Assembly (NCBI GenBank): GCA_034660495.1
Contig: JAYEJJ010000012.1
Span: forward strand, 1 to 6,938
Source: DATFJZ01 sp034660495
GTDB lineage: Bacteria > Desulfobacterota > Desulfobacteria > Desulfobacterales > Desulfobacteraceae
Length of the DNA stretch: 6,938 nt
Direction: 5' to 3'
The notes under the pieces were generated by a model. It was not told the origin of the DNA. It did not search any database and worked only from the letters and a program-made list of their open reading frames with translations. Positions 1 through 6,584 of this stretch are shown one piece after another; within the stretch, counting starts at the first letter, position 1, and each line of letters starts with the position of its first letter. Position numbers and translations under genes: made by a program.

Positions 1-1
1 A

Positions 2-57
2 CCTATGCTGTTGCTCTCGATTAAGTGCTTTTCAAAAACGCATAGGCTGAAAAGCAC
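2..57 (+). other. Pseudoknot-capable leader element (two interlocking inverted repeats)
   Basis: Two perfect complementary pairs interlock. CCTATGC at 2-8 can pair with GCATAGG at 40-46. GTGCTTTTCA at 25-34 can pair with TGAAAAGCAC at 48-57. The 3' half of the first helix lies inside the loop of the second, which is the arrangement of an H-type pseudoknot with only one base (47) between the two 3' strands. An intrinsic terminator follows 20 bases later and a PurF-like gene starts at 166, so a cis-acting leader RNA is possible. It does not show the conserved sequence of the ZTP (pfl) riboswitch class that often precedes purine genes. It could equally be the 3' end of an upstream transcript or of a mobile element cut off by the window edge. 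The helices are seen; the function is inferred. Confidence 0.4.
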
Positions 58-77
58 ATCATAATCCGTCAATTCAT

Positions 78-107
78 CCCCTGAGCTAAAGACTCAGGGG
101 TTTTCTT
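78..107 (+). terminator. Rho-independent terminator
   Basis: CCCCTGAG (78-85) and CTCAGGGG (93-100) form a perfect 8-bp stem with a 7-base loop (CTAAAGA), followed directly by TTTTCTT. This is a textbook intrinsic terminator on the plus strand. It lies 58 bases before the ATG of the PurF-like gene, so it either ends an upstream transcript or works as an attenuator together with the pseudoknot-capable segment at 2-57. The CTAAAG-type loop also resembles subterminal hairpins of IS200/IS605-family elements, so an insertion-sequence end is an alternative reading. Confidence 0.7.
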
Positions 108-165
108 GCCGGTTTTTTATAAAAATCACATAAACAGTTTTACAAAAACAACAGGATTAAAGGCA

Positions 166-1569
166 ATGGGTGGAATTTTCGGGTGTATAACCAAAACAGC
201 GTGCAACAAGGATCTGTTTTACGGAACAGATTATCTGTCCCATCTTGGTACCAAAAAGGGCGGGATGGCAACGATTGACAAGGACGGCATTCACAGAACC
301 ATACACAGTCTGGAGAATGCCTATTTCAGATCGAAATTTGAAGCAGATGTGGAAGAATTAACCGGAAATGCCGGTATCGGCGTAATCAGTGACACTGAAT
401 CCCAGCCCATTGTGCTTCACTCCCACCTGGGCAGATTTGCCGTGGTATCTGTGGGCAAAATAGTAAATCTGGACGATCTTGCCTCAAAAGCATTTTCCCA
501 TAAAATCCACTTTGCCGAGTCCAGCGGCGGCGGCATCAATCCCACAGAGATCGTCGCCATGCTCATCAGCCAGGCCGGCTCCTTCACTGAAGGGATCGCC
601 CATGCCCAGGAAACCATCAAAGGATCATGTTCCATGCTGGTTTTAACGGAAGAGGGGATTTATGCGGCAAGAGACAAACTGGGGAGAACGCCCATTGTTC
701 TGGGCAGAGGGAACAAGGGGTTTGCCGCAAGTTCCGAGTCCAGTGTGTTTTCAAATCTCGGATATGAGGTAGATTCCTTTCTGGGGCCCGGAGAAATTAT
801 CCATATTACACCTGAGGGCAAAGAACAGAAACAGGCCCCTGGAGAAAAAATGCAGATATGCTCTTTTTTATGGGTTTATTACGGCTATCCTGCATCCACC
901 TATGAGGGAATCAATACCGAACAGGTCCGGTACAGCTGCGGAGCGGCCCTGGCCCGCAATGAAACGGTTGAAGCAGATTTTGTGGCGGGCATACCTGATT
1001 CCGGCATCGGTCATGCCGTTGGATTTGCCAACGAAAGCCACGTCCCCTATATGCGGCCCTATGTAAAATATACCCCCACATGGCCGCGGAGCTTTATACC
1101 CCAGAACCAGGACATGCGCAACCTGGTGGCCCGCATGAAACTGATTCCCATAAAGGAAATCATCAACGGCAAACGGATAATTTTCTGTGATGACTCTGTG
1201 GTCAGGGGAACCCAGCTACAGGACAACACCCAGATTCTATATGAATACGGCGCAAAAGAGATTCACATGCGCATTGCCTGCCCATGCCTGATTTATCCCT
1301 GTGAATTTCTCAATTTTTCAACGTCCAGGTCAAAATTTGATCTGGCCGGCAGAAAATCCATTTATGATCTTGAAAACAAAGAAGATACCGATCTGTATGA
1401 ATATGCCCGGAACGGCTCCGACAAACACTGTGCCATGGTGGACAATATCAGAAAACGGCTGGGACTGACTTCCCTGAGATATCAGAAAATGGAAGACATT
1501 GTGGCAGCCATAGGACTTCCCAAGGAAAAACTGTGCACCCACTGCTGGGACGGATCAAGTTGTTTTTAA
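166..1569 (+). CDS. PurF-like amidophosphoribosyltransferase paralogue with inactivated glutaminase domain
   Basis: This 467-residue protein is collinear with amidophosphoribosyltransferase, the first enzyme of de novo purine synthesis (PRPP + glutamine to phosphoribosylamine). The ATG at 166 is chosen because AGGA lies at 153-156 and the homology begins there (MGGIFGC). A TTG at 106 overlaps the terminator tract. The N-terminal Ntn-type glutaminase fold is recognisable, but Cys2 is Gly. The usual asparagine of the NG oxyanion motif is replaced (SVGKIVNLDDL, about residues 95-105), and the usual arginine motif (GHxRYxT) is absent. The phosphoribosyltransferase domain is intact: IPDSG at 276-280, FIPQNQDMR at 310-318 and the PRPP loop CDDSVVRGT at 341-349. 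Cysteines 232, 379, 457 and 460 align with the four [4Fe-4S] ligands of the Bacillus-type enzyme. Likely ammonia-dependent, or with a different role. A glutamine-using PurF is probably encoded elsewhere. The protein is cytosolic. It is convergent with the next gene, 39 bp away. Confidence 0.9.
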   Translation: MGGIFGCITKTACNKDLFYGTDYLSHLGTKKGGMATIDKDGIHRTIHSLENAYFRSKFEADVEELTGNAGIGVISDTESQPIVLHSHLGRFAVVSVGKIVNLDDLASKAFSHKIHFAESSGGGINPTEIVAMLISQAGSFTEGIAHAQETIKGSCSMLVLTEEGIYAARDKLGRTPIVLGRGNKGFAASSESSVFSNLGYEVDSFLGPGEIIHITPEGKEQKQAPGEKMQICSFLWVYYGYPASTYEGINTEQVRYSCGAALARNETVEADFVAGIPDSGIGHAVGFANESHVPYMRPYVKYTPTWPRSFIPQNQDMRNLVARMKLIPIKEIINGKRIIFCDDSVVRGTQLQDNTQILYEYGAKEIHMRIACPCLIYPCEFLNFSTSRSKFDLAGRKSIYDLENKEDTDLYEYARNGSDKHCAMVDNIRKRLGLTSLRYQKMEDIVAAIGLPKEKLCTHCWDGSSCF

Positions 1570-1570
1570 A

Positions 1571-1591
1571 CCCTGCTGAAGGGCTGCAGGG
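1571..1591. terminator. Possible weak hairpin between convergent genes
   Basis: CCCTGC (1571-1576) and GCAGGG (1586-1591) form a 6-bp stem with a 9-base loop in the 39-bp gap between two converging genes. There is no good T run on either side (on the minus strand only TTT follows the stem), so termination by this hairpin is uncertain. No stronger terminator is visible for either gene here. Confidence 0.3.
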
Positions 1592-1608
1592 GACTTGTTG
1601 CGGACAGG

Positions 1609-4506
1609 TTAAAGGCTTTGATGGACAATCTTTTTTTCTGCATGATCACCCTGAGAGGGTACCTCTGTTTCCATAAATTTTGATCTGCCTGTATCCCGCT
1701 GCATAATCATAGATGCCGCTGTCCCTGATATTTTTGTACCTGCATGTATCTTGTAATTCACCTTGAGCACAGCCACTGGATCATTAAACTGGAGAAACTC
1801 CATTGAAGCCTCTTTTTCGGTATTTATACGGTCACGCTTAAATGTCAACTCCTTGATCTTGTCTTCATAGGAATCAATCCTGCCTAAAAGTTCATCCTGT
1901 TCCTTGAAAATATCGTTTATTCTATTTTCAACGTCTTTGATAATTTGATCAATTGTTTTTATCTTTTCGGCTGTTTTGTGTGATTCAGAGCTGCTGTCTC
2001 TGATACCTGCCATCCGGGATTTAAGGTCTTCTTTCTTTTTTACTGACTTTTCCAGCGAAAAGGTATGATTGGCAATCTCCATATGCAGCTTCATATTTTT
2101 ATCATCGTAAACAGCTTTCTTTTGGGTTATGATATCAAGGTCTTTTTGAACAGCAGCAGCTTTTTTGTCAAACTGGCCTTCCAGCCATTTAATATGATCA
2201 TTCACCCCCATTCTGATGGTGGACCGTTCCGATTTTTCCGTACCGATCTGACGGACATCAAGGCCCTTTCTTGCAGCCAGGACGGATGAAGTGATTCTGC
2301 CGGTCTTATTGTTGATTTCCCCGCTGACTGTGATATGGGATCCCATAATCTCCCGGGTGACAAGCACATTTCTAAACCCGCTGATGGTTGAATGATTGAT
2401 GTACTTGGCCTGAACATTTCCCATGGTTTCAACCACAGCATTTACAATACCGTTTGACACATTCAGATTTCCAGAAACCAAGGCTGTACCCCCATCTATT
2501 CCCCTTGCTGTAAGATACTCGCATTGAATGGTGAATCCTTCGGTAACCACCCCGTCCACAACCACATTGCCCTTGAAATTGATATTGCCGGTTTTAAAAT
2601 TCACATCTCCTGTCACATGGAGCTCTTCCAGAACAGAAATAACGCCCCTGTGGTCAACACTGGGCTGGCCTGTAATTTTTGCATAAAGGCTCAATCCGTC
2701 CCTTGACAACAAAGTGTTATCCCCGGCCTGCAGCACAGCATGGTCAACCTTTTTGACCGCTACCGTCTCTCCAAACACATCCCGGCCCGGTTTTCCCTTT
2801 TTACCAGGAATCAGCTCCGCTAAAAGGCTGCCTTCCTTGACACTGGTATATCTGCCGGTTTCCCGGAAATCAATGGAACCGTCTTCTGCAACCACCCCGG
2901 CTTTTTCCTTTTCTCTGCTAAAATGGTAAACAATGCGGGGCTCTTCACCGTAATCCGGCTCATTCCCCTTTGCAACAACAAATGCGTCCTGATCACTGCT
3001 TACGTTATGTAGAAATCCCCGGATAATCACATCATTCGCGATTCCGTAGGTGATACCGCGTTTTTTTATCAGCGCTTTTATTGGCTCAATATCTAACACA
3101 CCATGGATGCACGTAGGAATCCTGATAAAAGCCTTCAAACGGTCTTTGGAAATTTCAAGGTCAACATACGCACCATAGTCCGATGAAAAATCAGAAGACA
3201 CTTCAGCATCGGCCGTGGCTTTTCTGCCCGCTCTGTCAAATTCTGAATACAATTCATCTCTGTTTTCAGAACTGAGCAGATCTTCGTCAACCAGTATGTC
3301 TGCAACGGTTTTTACCGTTCTGGTCTCCTCAAAAATGTTCAACTGCTTTAAAAACGCCTTTTCTGCATCTTTTTGAGAAATAAGGGTTTTGTCTGTAAGT
3401 GCTTCAACAAACTTTCTATCCAGCAGCCGGGTTTCAATTAGATATTGCTTGGCATAAATCTGACTCACCTCATTTCTTAAAAGAAACCCCATGTCAAGGA
3501 GTCGTTTGCCCATGGCACGTTCATCACTGTCAAAGCTTTCACTGCTTTTATCTAAAACAGTTTCCTTTGCCCGTTCAAACTCCTGTTGTGTAATATACCC
3601 GTCATTTAAAGCCAGGGTCTCAAAATCAGGCACTGTTTCATACTGATCCACTAAACAGCGATCTTCCCTGTCCTGGTTCACTGCGCTCAGATCTGATTCC
3701 ATTCTCATCATAAGTATTTCCAAGATCTGATCAATAATCTGATAGGTATTGTCTTCTATTGAAACCGCATCAGTATCCGAAATTTCTGGAACAAACGCAA
3801 TCTGATGTTTTTTGGCAATCTGGTTCGTCATATTGTAAAATTCTTTTTTTACAAGAGAAAAGGCTTTGGCCATATTTTCCGGACTGATATTAATAGTTCC
3901 GGACAGCAATTGATCAAGCCCCGGAAAAATACATTCCTGTTCAGCCCTTTTTCTGGCATAGATCAATTCCTGCTTAGCGGCTTCAACCGCCTGTCTTTTA
4001 ATTTTAATTTTGTCTTTAAAGGCCTTGTCTTTTTTCTTTAACTGAGATGCAAATCTGAACAATTTTATTGTCTGGTGCCGGGTTACCTTGAACAAATGCT
4101 TTCTTTCCTGAAATTTTCTGTAAATCTCATACTCGGCCTTTACTTTTAATAAAAGATCATTGTTGTCCCACGGCTTTGAAATATATTGATGAATTTGTCC
4201 CCGGTTAACTGCATTGACCAGGGCTTTAAAATCTGAATGGCCTGTCATGAGTATCCGCCTTGACTCAGGACTTAGAAGAATACTCTTTTCCAGAAAAGTA
4301 TCGCCGCTCATGCCCGGCATATTCTGATCCGAGATGATCAGAAAAAATTCATAATCATCATTTTCCAGAATTTTGACGGCCTGATCTCCGTATAAAGCGG
4401 AAACCACCTTTTGAAACCCGTTTTTTTTAAAAAACCGCCGCAATATTTTTAAAACAGATTCTTCGTCATCTACTAAAAGAATACTGTCTGTTTTTCGAGA
4501 ACCCAT
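1609..4506 (-). CDS. Response-regulator receiver domain fused to FapA (DUF342) protein
   Basis: This 965-residue, apparently cytosolic protein has no signal peptide. Residues 7-125 form a receiver domain with acidic pair D13/D14, phosphoacceptor D60 (ISDQNMPGMSG), T88 and K111 (SKPW, common in HD-GYP-type regulators). Residues about 128-190 are a charged coiled coil. Residues about 296-425 contain short helical repeats (for example GKRLLDMGFLLRNEVSQ) resembling the N-terminal modules of type II/IV pilus ATPases, a tentative match. Residues about 447-770 are a FapA/DUF342 domain, with the motif SLLAELIPGKKGKPGRDVFG at 560-579 and then a glycine/valine-rich beta-helix. Residues about 768-905 are a second long coiled coil. 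The ATG at 4506 is preceded by AAGGA six bases upstream. The FapA family is named for a flagellar assembly role in Vibrio, and many members have unknown jobs. A phosphorylation-controlled scaffold or surface/polarity protein is inferred. It is monocistronic, and its likely partner is an unknown histidine kinase. Confidence 0.9.
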   Translation of the reverse strand: MGSRKTDSILLVDDEESVLKILRRFFKKNGFQKVVSALYGDQAVKILENDDYEFFLIISDQNMPGMSGDTFLEKSILLSPESRRILMTGHSDFKALVNAVNRGQIHQYISKPWDNNDLLLKVKAEYEIYRKFQERKHLFKVTRHQTIKLFRFASQLKKKDKAFKDKIKIKRQAVEAAKQELIYARKRAEQECIFPGLDQLLSGTINISPENMAKAFSLVKKEFYNMTNQIAKKHQIAFVPEISDTDAVSIEDNTYQIIDQILEILMMRMESDLSAVNQDREDRCLVDQYETVPDFETLALNDGYITQQEFERAKETVLDKSSESFDSDERAMGKRLLDMGFLLRNEVSQIYAKQYLIETRLLDRKFVEALTDKTLISQKDAEKAFLKQLNIFEETRTVKTVADILVDEDLLSSENRDELYSEFDRAGRKATADAEVSSDFSSDYGAYVDLEISKDRLKAFIRIPTCIHGVLDIEPIKALIKKRGITYGIANDVIIRGFLHNVSSDQDAFVVAKGNEPDYGEEPRIVYHFSREKEKAGVVAEDGSIDFRETGRYTSVKEGSLLAELIPGKKGKPGRDVFGETVAVKKVDHAVLQAGDNTLLSRDGLSLYAKITGQPSVDHRGVISVLEELHVTGDVNFKTGNINFKGNVVVDGVVTEGFTIQCEYLTARGIDGGTALVSGNLNVSNGIVNAVVETMGNVQAKYINHSTISGFRNVLVTREIMGSHITVSGEINNKTGRITSSVLAARKGLDVRQIGTEKSERSTIRMGVNDHIKWLEGQFDKKAAAVQKDLDIITQKKAVYDDKNMKLHMEIANHTFSLEKSVKKKEDLKSRMAGIRDSSSESHKTAEKIKTIDQIIKDVENRINDIFKEQDELLGRIDSYEDKIKELTFKRDRINTEKEASMEFLQFNDPVAVLKVNYKIHAGTKISGTAASMIMQRDTGRSKFMETEVPSQGDHAEKKIVHQSL

Positions 4507-4557
4507 TGTTTATCCTTGTGCTCAAAGAACAAATTCTTATCTCTGATGTATTGGAAA

Positions 4558-4572
4558 TGGGGTCAGGCCCCA
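4558..4572. repeat. REP-like palindromic hairpin
   Basis: TGGGG (4558-4562) and CCCCA (4568-4572) form a 5-bp stem around TCAGG in the intergenic region between divergent genes. The GGGGTCAGnCCCC pattern is typical in form of dispersed REP-type palindromes in proteobacterial genomes, but only one copy is visible here, so its repetitiveness cannot be shown from the window. Confidence 0.35.
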
Positions 4573-4590
4573 CAGGAAAATGTCACCATT

Positions 4591-4610
4591 AAAAAACTGA
4601 TCATCGAGTT
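4591..4610 (+). repeat. Solo copy of a sequence resembling the end of the 6570-6811 element
   Basis: The 20 bases here match the right end of the palindromic element (6794-6813) at 17 of 20 positions without gaps, including ATCGAGTT at the outer side. No matching inverted partner is visible nearby. It may be a relic end of the same repeat family, or a coincidence helped by the A-rich start. Confidence 0.3.
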
Positions 4611-4624
4611 GTACATATCTCAAT

Positions 4625-4654
4625 TTGACAATTTGATTTTATTCGAATCTTATG
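4625..4654 (+). promoter_or_regulatory. Possible sigma-70-type promoter for the kinase gene
   Basis: TTGACA at 4625-4630 is a perfect -35 hexamer. The box at an acceptable distance (18 bases) is TCTTAT at 4649-4654, only 4 of 6 matches. A better -10-like GATAAT at 4656-4661 lies too far away (25 bases). It is about 100 bases upstream of the kinase start at 4753. The region is AT-rich, so chance matches are likely. Confidence 0.3.
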
Positions 4655-4752
4655 GGATAATAAGTTAATTTTATCGCTGCTGTCAAGTATCAATGGCATT
4701 TGTCATTTGCGAAAAAGGTGAGGGAAACAATATCCGGCAGGAGAACAGAGTA

Positions 4753-5577
4753 ATGAGAAAAAAAAACTGCAGATCAGCATTGATATATTTTACGTGGATT
4801 GTGGCTGTTATTTTAGGAACTGACCCTTTTTCAGCAGATATTTTTCCAGTTACTGCTGAAGAAGCTGATACAGAATCCCTGGGACCTGTCCGTTCAGCAG
4901 CGGAAATAGACTATCCCCCTTTCAGTTTTGTTGATGAACATGTCAATGCTGACGGCTTTTTTGTTGAATTGATGGGTGAGGCTTTGGAGGCCATGGGGCG
5001 GGAGGTCACATTTGACACGGGACCATGGAACGACGTCCGGGGCTGGCTGGAAAAAGGCGAGATAGATGCGCTTCCCCTGGTTGGCCGCACGCCTGAACGG
5101 GAGGCGTTGTTTGATTTCACTGTGCCTTACATGTCTCTGCACGGGGCTGTCGTGGTTCGCAGTAATGAAACCAGATTCAGGAACCTTGATGATTTAGCCG
5201 GGCACAGGGTTGCTGTAATGAAAGGGGATAATGCCGCTGAAGAAAGGCAGGCTGTCTGCGGCACCTGCCCCATAACTGAGAACTGCGCTGACCATTCCGG
5301 ATTTGTTCCCGGTGAATATGTGCTTCTGACCGTAAGTGACAATGGATGCGGCATGGACAGGGAAACACGAGATAAAATTTTTGAACCGTTTTTCACAACA
5401 AAAGACATCGGCAAAGGAACAGGACTCGGGCTGGCCATGATCTACGGGATTGTCAAGCAAAACAAGGGCTTTATCAATGTTTACAGCGAAGTATCCTATT
5501 CAAATTCCGGGGTAAAATTTTATGATATCAATGAATATTATTATAACCTACTGTTTTTATTAATGCTCAAAATTTGA
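4753..5577 (+). pseudogene. Broken hybrid sensor kinase, 5' part: solute-binding sensor fused to ATPase remnant
   Basis: The start is ATG 4753 because AGGAG (4739-4743) precedes it and a signal-peptide-like segment follows (MRKKN, then a hydrophobic stretch ALIYFTWIVAVILG). An in-frame ATG at 4693 has no ribosome site. In this numbering (274 residues to the stop), residues about 46-164 are the first part of a periplasmic SBP_bac_3 sensor (DYPPFSFVD, GRTPEREALFDFTVPY, GHRVAVMKGDNAAEE). Residues about 177-246 are the C-terminal part of a histidine kinase ATPase domain: DNGCGMD at 196-202, FEPFF at 210-214 and GKGTGLGLA at 220-228. Missing between them are the rest of the sensor, the transmembrane helix, the histidine dimerisation domain and the ATPase N box, so the junction near 5245-5290 is an internal deletion. 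The last 28 residues are encoded by an inserted element that supplies the stop. The product cannot be a working kinase. Its 3' remainder is at 5632-6099. Confidence 0.85.
5482..5490 (+). repeat. Target-site duplication, left copy (TACAGCGAA)
   Basis: Exact 9-bp copy of 5623-5631, immediately outside the left terminal repeat of the 132-bp element. It encodes part of the kinase motif VYSE. Confidence 0.9.
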
Positions 5578-5622
5578 TTTTTGAGATTAAACGGCGTTTA
5601 CCCCTAAATTTGAATAGGATAC
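5491..5622. mobile_element. 132-bp MITE-like element inserted in the kinase gene
   Basis: The element begins GTATCCTATTCAAATT and ends with its exact reverse complement. The inverted repeats extend to 26 bp with 24 matches (5491-5516 against 5597-5622; the mismatches are at positions 17-18), including a shared GGGGTAAA block. It is flanked by perfect 9-bp direct repeats, TACAGCGAA. The AT-rich centre has no coding capacity and holds a 7-bp hairpin (CTCAAAA 5566-5572 with TTTTGAG 5579-5585). Removing the element and one duplication copy (141 bp) rejoins the kinase frame. This is a non-autonomous element moved by a transposase supplied in trans. I cannot assign the family: a 9-bp duplication occurs in several insertion-sequence groups. 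Confidence 0.9.
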
Positions 5623-5631
5623 TACAGCGAA
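5623..5631 (+). repeat. Target-site duplication, right copy (TACAGCGAA)
   Basis: Exact 9-bp copy of 5482-5490 at the right border of the 132-bp element. The kinase sequence resumes in frame at 5632. Confidence 0.9.
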
Positions 5632-6099
5632 CCTGATAAAGGCACAACCTTTAGACTCTATTTTCCCCGCCATGCAGAAGCGTCTAAACCGATTGAAACC
5701 TATACGTCCGATGAAATCCCGGTCGGGTCAGGTGACACCGTTCTGGTCGTGGAAGACGAAGCTTCCATTTTAAAGCTGACCAAAAGAATTCTGAAGCGGT
5801 TCAGCTATAAGGTCCTGGAAGCATCCAGCCCCGGGGAAGCCATGAACCTGGCAAAAGCGTACCCGGGAGACATTCATATTCTGATCACCGACGTTGTCAT
5901 GCCGGAAATGAACGGCAGGGATCTGGCCGAAAAACTGCAGACCGATTATCCAGAAATGAAGGGCCTTTTCATGTCGGGATATACAGCCAATGTCATAGCC
6001 CATCACGGCGTTCTGGATAAAGGCATGCATTTCATCCAGAAACCCTTTTCCAACAGGGACCTTGCCGCCAAGGTGAAGGATGTTCTGGGAACCGGGTAA
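5632..6099 (+). pseudogene. Broken hybrid sensor kinase, 3' part: ATPase end plus receiver domain
   Basis: This is the continuation of the kinase gene after the inserted element. It reads PDKGTTFRLYFPR (the last strand of the ATPase domain), then a linker, then a receiver domain from about 5728 to 6094. The receiver has an intact acidic pair (VVEDEAS), the phosphoacceptor aspartate encoded at 5890-5892 (ITDVVMPEMNG), the FMSGYTAN switch serine and the QKPFS lysine. It matches the C-terminal receivers of large hybrid kinases. A GTG at 5749 could be called as the start of a 116-residue stand-alone regulator. That start falls inside the first beta strand and lacks a ribosome site, so this is best read as the 3' remnant of the same gene. 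The domain residues are uneroded, which suggests the break is recent. Confidence 0.85.
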
Positions 6100-6152
6100 T
6101 ATTATGGCAGCCGGGTCAGAGACCAATCCCCCCACATGGGCTGGCTTGTCGG

Positions 6153-6180
6153 CTGGAGCGTTTGAACTGGAGCGTTTGAA
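6153..6180 (+). repeat. Perfect 14-bp tandem duplication
   Basis: CTGGAGCGTTTGAA occurs twice head to tail (6153-6166 and 6167-6180) in the 118-bp stretch between the receiver stop and the end of the PIN-toxin remnant. No gene, clear terminator or promoter is otherwise supported in 6100-6217. Confidence 0.85.
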
Positions 6181-6217
6181 TAAGAAGCCTGAAAAAAAAG
6201 CCTGGACCGAACAAAGA

Positions 6218-6584
6218 TTATGGCCTGAACTTTTTTATTTGAAGATCCTTTAAAACCTTGTAGTGTTTATCATTAGCGGTAAGGAGTGATTCTCCGGAAG
6301 AGATGGCCGTTGCACCTATAAGGGCATCAGCTAACTGCATTGAATGGCTGAGAAAATGTTGCTCCACAAAAAACAGCGCTTTTGCAGAAACATCCTCTGA
6401 TATATAGATAATTTTGGTGTTCCAAATCTTTAAAGTCTGTCGTAAACTGTTTAATTCATTCTTGTTTCTCATCCCTTGAACAATTTCCATATAGGTTACG
6501 ACTGAAATGGAAAACTTGTTTAACGCCTCAATGATCTCAAATGCATTTTCATTCTTTCATTTCCTTTTACTCGATTATCAAGTT
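6218..6584 (-). pseudogene. VapC-like PIN-domain toxin, frameshifted and 5'-truncated
   Basis: VapC toxins are small PIN-domain ribonucleases that cut RNA when not held by the VapB antitoxin. The reading frame ending at 6218 carries the C-terminal two thirds of a PIN domain: FSISVVTYMEIVQG with the second acidic residue, LADALIGATA with the third, and LLTANDKHY with the fourth. The homology runs upstream past ATG 6490 (KNENAFEIIEALNKFSISVVTY), so that ATG is internal. Upstream in this frame is a stop (TGA, 6559-6557). The continuation VKGNERMK lies in another frame, and one extra A in the run at 6546-6549 would join them as VKGNERMKNAFEIIEAL. Further upstream the DNA is the palindromic element at 6570-6811, so the start and the first catalytic aspartate region are not intact. 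No recognisable VapB is present. Probably inactive. An internally started 90-residue fragment from 6490 would lack half the active site. Confidence 0.8.

Noticed and set aside
1..110. ZTP-type riboswitch upstream of a purine-like gene
   Set aside because: A pseudoknot is possible, but the conserved sequence blocks of that class are not present.
106..165. TTG start adding 20 residues to the PurF-like protein
   Set aside because: It overlaps the terminator T run, has no ribosome site and no homology. ATG 166 has AGGA upstream and begins the conserved fold.
184..186. Cys7 of the PurF-like protein as a replacement glutaminase nucleophile
   Set aside because: The Ntn-type mechanism needs the cysteine at the mature N-terminus, the Gly2 position aligns with the usual Cys, and other glutaminase motifs are also lost. 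Cleavage before Cys7 cannot be excluded but is not supported.
4693..4752. Upstream ATG for the kinase fragment
   Set aside because: No ribosome site, and the 20 extra residues are polar and precede a clear signal-peptide start at 4753.
5749..6099. Independent single-domain response regulator starting at GTG
   Set aside because: The start truncates the first beta strand and lacks a ribosome site. The upstream sequence is in-frame kinase and linker, so it is the 3' part of the hybrid kinase.
6104..6253. 49-codon open frame after the receiver domain
   Set aside because: Weak ribosome site, runs through a tandem duplication and overlaps the toxin remnant. No recognisable protein.
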